Shown here: one piece after another, positions 47,556 to 57,221 of the stretch | Position numbering within the stretch: position 1 is the stretch's first letter | How the letters are laid out: each line of letters begins with the position of its first letter | NCBI GenBank assembly: GCA_024500155.1 | Contig: CM044880.1 | Coordinates: 3,286,001 to 3,350,000 of the forward strand | Direction: 5' to 3' | Origin: Chenopodium formosanum | Lineage: Eukaryota; Streptophyta; Magnoliopsida; Caryophyllales; Amaranthaceae | DNA length: 64,000 nucleotides | Notes under the pieces: model-generated | Told to the model about the DNA's origin: nothing | What the model saw: the letters and a program-made list of their open reading frames with translations, nothing else | The model's database searches: none | Position numbers and translations under genes: made by a program

Positions 47556-48508
47556 ATGGAGGATTTTAATTTATTGGATTATTATTTTTAATTAGGTGTA
47601 TTTTTAAATTATTGGGTTGATGGTGGATAGGAAAAAAAAATTGGGAGAGAATTAGGTAGATTTTAGATGAATGTAGGGGATGGTACAGAAGTGGTTCTTA
47701 GTTTTTTTTTTGTTTTGTGTATGTAATTTTTATTTTTTCACGTCTTAGAAAAAAAAATTGTATCTATATTGTATTTTTGCTTATTAAAAAGTGTCAAGGT
47801 AACCTAAATCAAAAGAATTTGAAAGAATTATCTACAAAGTATATTGGTGTTCTTATCGGATTTGTGTGTATATTTTTTTTTTTTTTTGCAAGTTTACGAA
47901 TTATTTCAAGTTTTAACGAGTGGATGTCCACAACTTTGGATAGAGCTATAAAGGAGGCAAATTGATCGTTAGGTTTGAGTCAATTCATGTCGGGGCCCTT
48001 ATTGGTGTTGATTGCTAAATTGCTTTGTTTGGAAAAATAGAGCAATTCCTTTCAATTTTGGTCAAAATTCAGGTCACCTACTTTGGGTATATAGTTCGAC
48101 TACTCAAATCTATTAGTGCTGAATTGATAATAAGCAATATTGATGAATTGAAGACTACAAAAATTCAGTAAAAAAATGGGGGGAAGATGTATCCATATTC
48201 CATATCAATATACATATCCTACAGAATAAGGAATGTGGGTCCAATCCTTCAACATATTTCCAAAAGCCCTTTTTTTTTCTTTGAGGAAAAGCCCAAATTC
48301 ATAACTATTGTTAATATTTGAATTTGGTCAGATTTAAACATCATCGATCTAAACACACAACTGCTTGAACATCAGGTAATTGTAAAAAAATACATAGGAA
48401 ATCATTCTTAGTTGAGAAAATGGATTGAGGTGTAACAAGTAAATAAAATCATACTGATACAGAATACACATAGAGAGCAGCAAATTTTAAAGATGCCAAG
48501 ACATGAGG
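47512..48508. other. Spacer between convergent genes
   Basis: Begins with a T run of about 33 bases (47521-47552) just after the U-box stop codon. The rest is AT-rich. It holds the 3' ends of the U-box gene (+) and the ankyrin gene (-). The 82-codon frame at 47717-47965 looks like chance. Confidence 0.5.
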
Positions 48509-48654
48509 AAATTCTGAAACACGGTTTGTTAGGAGCACAGGATAGCCGTCTTCACTCTTCATTATCCTTGCGAGGGAGCTTAAAATTCTGAAACATGGTT
48601 TGTTAGGAGCATAGGATAGCCGTCTTCACTCTTCATCATCCTTGCGAGGGAGCT
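48509..48654. repeat. 73-bp tandem duplication over the last ankyrin exon
   Basis: Two units, 48509-48581 and 48582-48654, each contain TTTGTTAGGAGCAYAGGATA, GCCGTCTTCACTCTTCATYA and TCCTTGCGAGGGAGCTT. The unit nearer the gene carries the stop codon and end of the ankyrin coding sequence. The other repeats that exon in the 3' region but lacks a usable acceptor. Confidence 0.85.
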
Positions 48655-51600
48655 TTCCAGGCTGCTGCATAAGTTATATCATGAGTAAGCTAACATACTA
48701 CTTATAATTGTATTACAAAAATAATTTAGTAGACAAAAGTTCTGTAGTAGTAAAATCTGTTATGAACTACATGACATGTCAACTTAATTAAGTAATTAAG
48801 CATCTGCACTACTTACCTGATCAGAAGGTTTATAGGATTCTGCAAGAAGCTCTATGAGGCTCTCATTCTCATTGTTTATGAGTGCTAATTCCGGCCTTTC
48901 TTCTGTTTCGAAACATCTTAATTTTAACAGTTCTGCTGCAATAGAGTTTCCAGTCTTTAAGGCATAGTGCAAAGGCGTGTTGCCATCACAATCTTGTACT
49001 GTTCTTAAGGCGTCTACTTCTGGATATTTAAACAGTTGGTCACTCAAAAATTTGAAAAGACTTGCATCACTTAAAGCAGACTCAGGAATCTCTAAATGAA
49101 AGCGCAAGAGATGCAGAAAGGTTCTGCCACTTGGATCGCAGAGTTGTGCTGATTGAGGACAGTGTTCCACTATAAACTGAGCAGCCTTGATCCTACCAGA
49201 CTCTGCAGCCCTTAATAAAGGTGTGAGACCCTTGTTGTCACGCATGTATACTATAGAAATGTCATCCGGAATCAAAATCATCAAATTTTCCGTGAAATTC
49301 ACCATATCGGGAACTGCAAACGAACACATCACTTGAATTACTCCATAACAAGCACTGCAAAGGTAGGGTGACAAACTTTCCAAGGCATATTTTAGTGCTG
49401 TCAAGCAATTTTTTTGCCAATAAACTGGTCTTGACAGCACTGAATATTGCCTTAGAAATAGTTAAGAAAAGAAACAAGCTAAGGTAATAGAGTCGGAGAC
49501 TAACTTGAGCAGTTGCTACACATAGCAAAAGTATGAAGAGGGGTCTCTCCGGCATCATTGACATATGAACATCCCTCAGGATCTTGACATGTCAATAATA
49601 TAGCAGCATACATATTGTTGGTACACAATGCTTCATGTATAGGCATATTACCCTTAGAATTTTTTATCTTCCATGGAGGAATATAAACACATTGACTGTT
49701 CTCTTTAATAGCTTTTTGATGATACTTTGGTAGGTTTTCCAATAATTTTACCGAAGCAGGGCTGTGCCACTTTGCTGCTAGATGAAATGGTGTATCCCCA
49801 TTGGTGTCAGTTTTATAGATGAGAGTTGGAAAGCGGGTTAAAGCTTCCTCAACAAATGCTGATGTATCGTCTTTCCCTGGTTTGAGAGCTATATGCACTA
49901 TATTGCTTCCATCTGGTGTTTGAGTGAGGAAATAGGACTTATCCTCAATGTTGTTGAACAGCGTCACATCCCCCTGCATTGCAGCTATGTATAACTCTCT
50001 GTCCATAAAATTTTTCACACGGATTGTTTCTTTTAAATGCTTCGGGTTCAAAATTGACATCTCTTCTATGTCCTGCATATACAAAATCAGATTAGATCAG
50101 AAATTCAGTACTGACCAAATCAGGAAAAAAAAATCAGACTTGATCAGACTAATAAGTAAGATATCAATCTAAAATTAGGAGATCTATAGTAGCTCTTTAG
50201 TCTAAAGCATATGTTTTAATAGAGAGACATACACTCGGTTGTGATGCAAGTAAATCGAAAACTGAGCAACCATCATTGTTGGTGATGGTTAGTTCCGCCC
50301 TTTCTTCAGATTGTAGACATTTTTGCATCAAGAGTTTTGCAGTCAACAAGTTGCCAGTTTTAATAGCAAAATGCAAGGGTGTATATCCATCTTCATCTTG
50401 AGAAGTTCTCAGGCTATCAATTGCAGGAAAGGTTTCAAAGAAATCTTCACACAGATAAAATGGGTCCTCAGAGCCATCAACAAGCTCAAGATGCTTAACG
50501 TTGAGGTAATGTAGAAAATTTCTTCCCTTGCAATCGCGAATTTCCATTGATTGAGGGCAGGCTTGAAGTATATATAAAGCAACTCGTATTCGGCCAGACT
50601 GAGCTGCTCTCATAATAGGGGTGAAACCATCCACATCCTTTGTGTAGGCAGGAGAAGTAGGCCACAACAGCCTACAAACGAATATTTCTAGATTATCTTC
50701 AACTGTACCATGTATGTGGAATTTAAATTAGTAGCAAATAACTTTAAGTAGGCAAATTAAATGTATCTAACAAGATATCACACGATGACGGTAATTACAG
50801 GCCAGAATTTTGAACTTTGGCTTAGAAAGTCTTATGTAACACTTAATATTAGATGAAGGGAAAACTGTTTGTGAAAAATTGAGTATATTATAGTGTTAAG
50901 ATTGCAAAAAGGAATTTACCAGTATATGCAGCATATCTTGCATATATATGTAGTGGTGTTTCTCCAGCATCATTTGTCATTTGAGAGAGGGCAGGACATA
51001 TTTTGGACAACGCTTCTGCAACACTATGATTGCTAACACGCACTGCTTCATGCATAGCAGTGTTGCCTTTGGAGTTTTTGGTTACCCATGGTGGCAGGAG
51101 ACTAACAACACCCTCCAATTTTATTTCCTTAAGTTCGCGACAGCACTCATCAAAACAACGAACCATGACTACAGCTGCAGGGCTCTTGAGCCTAGCAGCA
51201 ATGTGTACAGCAGTATCACCATTGAAGTCTCTTGAGAGGACGAGGGTGGGAAAATGCTTCAGAGTTTCCATGATAAATGCAGAATGACCATTTTGGGTGG
51301 CTAGATGAAGGATGGTGCTTCCATTGGGTGTTCGAGACAGAAAGTAGCCCTTATCATACTTAATTTCGCTACCATCTACATCGTTTGTTGCAGCTGTATC
51401 CTTTCTATCGAAGATTGTCTCATCTCCTGTCCCTGCAGCTGCTTCATACAACTCCTTATCCATCCATTTGTCAGTAAAAGAGTTAAATATAGTTCCCTCC
51501 TGCATAAGAAAGCAAAGTTTCTGATCAATTACAAGTTAAATGATGAAAATACATGAAAATACTGTTTTATGAATGAGAAAATTAGTAAATTTTCTTACAA

Positions 51601-53395
51601 CATAACAGCAATAGCAAAATCATTTTTCACGTACTGATAATCTCTTAGCTTGTCAGAATTGGTTATTTTAGATGTGAATTTGAGTAACCCTATCTGATTG
51701 AAATAATCATAGATACTGAGTATTTCATAAGTAAACTTAATCTGAACATATAATTTTGGTAACTTAGAACAAAACCATGAACAATTAACCAACAAATGGC
51801 ATAAGGCATACTAACCATTTTGCTAAAGAACCCTACTTGGGAGTTAATTAGTTCATCAGCTGACACATTCTCGTCGTTCTTGAGAGAAAAGTCTGCAATG
51901 GATTCGTGTAAAAACTTCAAAAGTAATAGGTTTCTGTTTTTGACAGCAATGTGTGCAGGTGTGTTCCCCTCGCGGTCTTTTACATTCTTAAGGCCATCAA
52001 TCTCAGGAAACATGAACAACTGTTGGAGCTCTGCATAAGCTGAAAATTGTGCATAGTGTAATACAGTTCTGCCCTTGGGATCATAAACATCAACAGACTC
52101 AGGACAACATTCTAGTATGACTTTCACAGCAGCAAAAAAACCAATTTGAGCTGCTCTTAGTAGTGGTGTGAGGCCCTCTGCATCGCAGCAGCATGCAGCA
52201 TCATTGTACAGTGCTAGGAAGTGCCTAAATGCACTTTCCAATGTGCTGTTTTCAAAATATGAAATTGGATAGGATGATACACCTTTGGAGTTAAGCATCC
52301 CAACTTGTAATGACGAGGTTGGATTTGAGGGCACATAATTTACAATGGCTGTAATAACAAAACAAAGAATTTTATGAGGTTTGAACCAGCAAAGGCTGTA
52401 ACTTAACGTACACTGGATGACCGGGCCTCATTCTTAACTACTAGGCCAAGATCTCATTGGTATGTTATTACACATAATCATACGAGTTCTGTTGTTTTTG
52501 TTCTACTGATTTACTCAAGCTACAATAACCCAAAAACTTACTCTTAGATCAAGCTGCTGAGACCTATCTGGCAACAGGGTGAAATCAACTAGATAAGTCC
52601 TTATAACCATTAATTTAAATTTAATCACACAATTTAACTAAACAATACCAATGCAATTGCCAATAAAAAACTCTTTATACTATGACATTTCCCAAACAAT
52701 TTCACTTTAAGTATTTGCAAATTTCTACTCCAAGCATATTAGAAATGACATTTATGCTGTATAAAAATTAGAAAAAGAAAAATTATAACAATTCCACACC
52801 ACACACCCTTATGTCCTTGCAATTTAGAAGAAATGTTCAAGAGAATTTGGCATAAATCCTCAAATTACAAAACTATGTATAACCGCTTACCAATCAAACT
52901 GTTAAACATATCAAGCATAATATATAAGAGGGACTTACTTGGTTTGCATTTAACAAGCATATGGAGCGGAGTCTCCTTAGAACAATTGAGTACGGAGAGA
53001 GCTTCAACCTTCTTCCAAAGATCAGGAACCAAACTTATAACACCGTACCTAAGAGCAACGTGCAACGGGGTATCCCCTTCTTCATTTTGAGCTATCAGCA
53101 GGTAGTTTGGATTAGTAGCAGCTAGTAACATTGTAGCAGCCTTATGTCCATGTCTTGCAGCTACATGAAGAGGGGTATCGCCTTTGGTATTCTTTTGGAT
53201 TACGAGGTTTTCTGCCTCTGGTAGCTTTTTTAGAACTTCTTCAATGAAATCTGTTTCACCGTGCATTGCTGCTATGTGTATGATGTTGCTGTTTCCGGAG
53301 GTTAGGGACTGCAGCTCACTTTCTGTGGCCGCGCCATCACCATTTATGATGCTCACGTCTCCCCTAACTGCGGCTTTGTAAATCTCTGCTTTCAT
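48626..53395 (-). CDS. Large ankyrin-repeat protein built from three two-exon modules
   Basis: The exons (-) are 53395-52939, 52348-51816, 51499-50920, 50702-50233, 50072-49505, 49313-48817 and 48664-48626. They sum to 3144 nt, or 1047 residues. Modules are about 1-330, 331-680 and 681-1035, then a tail QPGKLPRKDDEE. Each module has an 'A' exon (phase 0 in, 1 out) and a 'B' exon (phase 1 in, 0 out). A2 and A3 share PPWxxKNSKGN and NDAGETPLH. B exons share GLTPLLRAA, CDPSGRTFLH-like and DGNTPLHxAxKTGN. Module-to-module introns are only 315 and 160 bp, too short for promoters, which argues for one gene. The repeats resemble ACD6-type plant ankyrin proteins, but no PGG domain or membrane helices follow. 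Role unknown, perhaps a scaffold. Alternative: three separate genes, since ATGCAGGA at the A2 and A3 acceptors could also serve as starts. Confidence 0.75.
52379..52448 (-). mobile_element. tRNA-like SINE head in the first ankyrin intron
   Basis: On the minus strand, TGGCCTAGTAGTTAAGA (52448-52432) fits a pol III A box. GGTTCAAACC (52388-52379) fits a B box. GAGGCCCGGTCATCC between them is also SINE-like. The A-B distance is somewhat long for a tRNA gene and I see no cloverleaf, so a decayed SINE is more likely than a tRNA. Confidence 0.45.
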
Positions 53396-53718
53396 TGCTA
53401 ACAAATAGTTTTGTAAATGTTTATGATCTGAATTTTGAAGCTAATAAGTGCTATGAATGTGTATGTAGGATGATAAATATATATGAAGTTGATTATGAAA
53501 AATGATATTTCAAAGACATTATCTGTTCAAAAGATGGAGATCAGAGGCTCGAGCATCAATTTGTGAAATAGCTTGTAAACATGTAGTTGTTATTGACTTA
53601 GTAGATCGAGTACTTAAAAGTCAACCTCCTCCAAAACTCGTTTGTTTAAAATTAGTTGTCACATTATCTCAATCTTCCAATTTAAAAAGGTTACAATAAA
53701 ATTTCACATCAATTAATA

Positions 53719-53877
53719 TCATAATGTCATTTTTCTACTTTCAATTAATATACAGCGTATATTGTTAATCTCCTCCTGTTTCCTAGCTTCCGACTGCCAG
53801 ATCTTATACGGCTTGAAATTAACATGTGCGCTAACTAGCCTTGCAAGCTCAAGTATGCAGGAGCCAGGAAGTTGACC
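53719..53877 (-). other. Unassigned exon-like frame of 52 codons
   Basis: After a TTAATTTACAG acceptor the minus strand reads GQLPGSCILELARLVSAHVN and continues FKPYKIWQSEARKQEEINNI, then a stop at 53719. The composition looks truly coding. It could be a terminal exon joined in phase 0 to the FBD-like frame upstream: that frame has GCCAAG|GTAATT as a possible donor near 54403. It could also be a leftover of another gene. I do not recognise the family. Confidence 0.35.
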
Positions 53878-54076
53878 CTGTAAATTAATTCACTACCCTG
53901 TAAGTACGGTCGATCATATTATTATAAGCCCTACATTTTATACATCAAGTTGATTTGCTTAAGCTCGTAAAATATGTTTGTAACGAGTTGACAGCCAATA
54001 TATTTAAGCCGTCCTTGGATCAAGTTGTTGAGGCCCTTATCCAAACAAATTGCTATTATATTCGAGTTTTTACATA

Positions 54077-54166
54077 CTACCTCCGTTACATATCATTTGC
54101 AACGATTTGACATAAAGTAGAGAGAAAAAATGTCTAATCGTTGCAAATAATATGTAACAGAGGTAG
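54077..54166. mobile_element. 90-bp Stowaway-like MITE
   Basis: Ends CTACCTCCGTTACATATCAT and its inverted counterpart ATATGTAACAGAGGTAG, flanked by TA dinucleotides (54075-54076, 54167-54168). The CTMCCTCCGTT start and TA target are typical of mariner-derived Stowaway MITEs. The whole element can fold into a hairpin through TTGCAACGATTTGACA and its partner. Confidence 0.85.
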
Positions 54167-54367
54167 TATTTATATTAAAATTAGAAAAACTAGCAAGTAA
54201 AACCACCTAATAGTACACCTTAGTACCTTTCAATGTTGAATACTGACAGCAATCTTATATAAGATCGCTGGGAGGAAAGTAAGCTTCTGCATCAACAACA
54301 TCAACACTAAATTTTTAACAGATCAGAGTTTCAATGATTAAAAGCAAGGCGAAAGGGCTAACTACGA

Positions 54368-54682
54368 TTAGATGATCATTACATCGACTCTGGATGGAAT
54401 TACCTTGGCCAATTTTTTAGCTGCACCAATTTGTTGTTCCTTAGACGAATCTGCTATTTCATGGAACTTTAACTCGGAGGCACACAGAAAATTTCCAAGA
54501 TTTATGGCGTTTTTGATGATGTATAACGCGAATGAATACTCATGATCAACATGGCTGCTAGATCGAAATGGTCCATCCAACTCAAATTTCTTCAAGTGAG
54601 GAAGGGTGCAACTATTGATCCCATCCTGTTCTGTTGTTAAACCATCACCTGACTTTGTAATGTTGTTAAAAGTCGACTTCAT
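54368..54682 (-). CDS. Small FBD-domain-like protein or F-box/LRR remnant
   Basis: A 104-residue frame starting MKSTFNNITKSGDG. The part from CTLPHLKKFELDGP through EYSFALYIIKNAINLGNFL to AAKKLAKVIPSRVDVMII resembles the C-terminal FBD region of plant F-box/LRR proteins. That region has a leucine-rich strand, then an IIKNAxxL helix, then a short final strand. No F-box or LRR block is seen upstream in the window. It may be an intact small gene or the surviving 3' end of a larger one. A TTTTGCAG acceptor 20 bases upstream of the ATG suggests a spliced leader. Assignment is by pattern only. Confidence 0.45.
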   Translation of the reverse strand: MKSTFNNITKSGDGLTTEQDGINSCTLPHLKKFELDGPFRSSSHVDHEYSFALYIIKNAINLGNFLCASELKFHEIADSSKEQQIGAAKKLAKVIPSRVDVMII

Positions 54683-54703
54683 AGCACAATCACAACCTCA
54701 TTT

Positions 54704-56150
54704 GATCTGCAAAACCCATTAATTAATCATTCATGCTGCACATAAAAATGTAGGCAGAAACCAAAATAAGGTAATGCCTCTGGTAATATGAGATGATTCA
54801 AGAATTTATACACTATATTATGCAATACCTCTATTGCAACAGGGGACATGCCTCAACAAAGAGTCCAATAAATTAGCTGATTAATGATGTGTTCTATGTC
54901 AAAACTCAGAATTCACATATGAGATTCCTAGCAACAAGAGGCCAATTAATTAGCTGATTAATGACGTGTTCTCTTCACCCAAACCTGTCTTATTAAATCT
55001 AGTAAGACCTCATTAGCCCTGAGTTATGTTTACACCTGATTAGCCCCAAAACTTATCTTTTTGAAAGCAAACAGAATGCACCCTAGATCTTAATTACTTA
55101 CAAACAAAACTCCATCAATCAATGATTGACAATTTAACATATTAGTACCTTACTACAGTATAAGAATTCTCATGATTATCAAGAAAAAAAAAAAAAAAAA
55201 AAAAAAGCAAACTTCAAGAAAATAAACAAAAAAAACCTTCTTCACTCCAACTTAATTCCAATTTAGTTCAGTTCAGCTTCAATCAATTCAATTAGTTCCT
55301 AATTTACTTCTCTAATAAACAATTCAGTTCGGCTCCACTTCAATCAGTTCAGCTCAGTAAATTAGAACAGACCCTCTATCAATAAATTTTCACTTGCATT
55401 TTGGCCGACACTAATGTTAACTAACAGGATTAATGCACTTCACCGCAGCCCTACGTACGTAATTAAAAATTGAACATGATTCCCTAAATTATTAAAAGTA
55501 GCAATTTGCTCAAATCAATATTGTATACTTGTATGGAGTAAGTAAATACAAGCATACTATATTCCGTGACAATTTTCTTCAGATATTCTAAAATAATAAC
55601 ATAATTCCAAACTAAGGGACATGGATCAAATAAATCTAATTTACCCTAACGATTGTTGACCGATTGTAATGGTTTGAATGGTTACCTGATGTTCTGCAGA
55701 ATAGACATTGCAGGTTAGTTTTTTTGCAATTTATACATCCCAAATTATTGCACAAATAAAAATGGCGAGTATTAGCAAGATTATTCCGCTCAAATAACCA
55801 AAATTATATCAATTATCCCACTAAATCATTCCGAAACAGAAATTAGCATAAAGTATATCGTTTGATTGAATAATTAATTAAGATTTTTTTTTTTTGTACA
55901 ATTAAGATTGACACAAAATTTACAGTCCATCAATTGAGAAGAAATTGAAATTAGAATAATAAAAAAATAAAAAATAAAAAAAAAAAAAACTAGATTGGCA
56001 TGAAATTAAGCAGAAAAGGTTTTGATCTTTTGAAATTAAGCGAAAAAAAAAAACTTGGAACTTTACCGAGTGCAAGAATCCAACAGCAAAGACAAGAAAC
56101 ACCGCCGCAGAATTTTGTGTGCGAGGAGTTGATTAGTTGAAGGTACGTCA
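54704..56150 (-). other. Probable leader exons and introns upstream of the FBD-like gene
   Basis: On the minus strand, CTTGCACTCG|GTAAAGTTCC near 56073 looks like the donor of a first leader exon. CTATTCTGCAG|AACATCAG|GTAACC near 55685-55700 could be an 8-nt microexon. GGTTTTGCAG ends near 54704. A degraded TGAAC-type MITE lies at about 55256-55375 (GTTCAGTTCAGCTTCAATCA to ATTAGAACAGACCCT). No coding region is supported. Confidence 0.3.
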
Positions 56151-56346
56151 AGTGCCGAGTAAAGGTATATTCGGTTCATCATTTGGGTTAAGTCGAGTCA
56201 TGTTAACTAGCTAACCATCAAGTCCCTTCAATTTAAGTCGGGTTGTTTTAGGTCGTGTTATCTTTTGACATCTTTAATTTAATGGCGAGGTAAAACGTTG
56301 TGTGTAGATTATTTTGCCATCTACTATTAGGATTAAATTTTGAGGG

Positions 56347-56612
56347 TATTTTTTTTTTTTTTTTAAACCAAGCTGCGAATATAATTAGAGAAAATCAATT
56401 TCCACCAAATTAAAAATGTCAAGCTTTGGGAAAGAGAAATAAGTTTATTACAACCTCTAGCATCACATATTGCAATTCTATGGGCTAGAGTATTACTCGC
56501 ACGCTTAATATGAGAAAACGAAAAGGAATTAAAACAGTAAGCCAAACTAAAAATGTCATCATATAATAGGAATGAAAACAAAAAGGAATTAAAACAGGAA
56601 GCCAAACTAGAA
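56347..56612 (-). pseudogene. 5'-truncated LINE tail with RNase H-like remnant
   Basis: The minus-strand frame reads FSFSHIKRASNTLAHRIAI followed by CDARGCNKLI. This resembles the RNase H-like module at the end of plant LINE-type polyproteins (xxRxxNxxAHxxA). The frame ends close to an A run (T run at 56350-56365 on the plus strand), as expected of a retrotransposed 3' end. A stretch of about 38 bp with AAAAGGAATTAAAACAGKAA and GCCAAACTA is duplicated at about 56521 and 56581. Confidence 0.5.
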
Positions 56613-57221
56613 ATTTTGGGGGCATTGTTAGTTATCTATGAGTTTGAAATTAGGTATGAAAATAAATAGGTATTTGACAACTAAATTTGTAAGGGTAATG
56701 TTCCGTATAAACAAGTAATTTAAGACGAAGAGAAGAATCAAGCAAAAGTATAAACAACCTTACAAAAAATTCATATAGAAAAGAGCTTGAGGGAAGTATT
56801 TAATATATTATATATATACTATTTAAAAAAATAAGGCAGAGATCAAATACATACCTTGTATCATCATGTCTTCAATTTGTTTTCTTTTGTGAAAAAAAAA
56901 TCACATAAATTGAAGAGTATAATAATATACGAAGTATAATAATAGTAAATGCATTAATTCCAAGTTTTGATTAAACAAAAACTGCAATTCAAGCTTACAG
57001 AAACTTAAAATTTAAAATTATCTCAACAAACTTCTTAAAAAAGAAAATAACAATAAAAACTCTATGGATGTTTGTATATGTAACATGTACATAATACATG
57101 CATTCCCTAGCTAACAAGCCTTGGCCTTGTAAACTCTTCCCATTTTGATCAGCTAATGAAGAGAATACAATTAAACCATGTAAATATTAATATTATTTCT
57201 CAACAATTCAACTCGATCTCC
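56613..57221. other. Spacer, 3' side of the bHLH gene
   Basis: AT-rich with an ATATATATA tract near 56808-56818. No gene seen. It includes the presumed 3' untranslated region of the bHLH gene. Confidence 0.5.

Noticed and set aside
49262..49564. Separate small gene on the minus strand in the ankyrin region
   Set aside because: This frame crosses an ankyrin intron and its splice sites in another frame.
48626..53395. CRISPR-like or tandem array explanation for the repeated ankyrin region
   Set aside because: The repeats are diverged exons with introns and ankyrin motifs in a plant genome; no short identical repeats with spacers are present.
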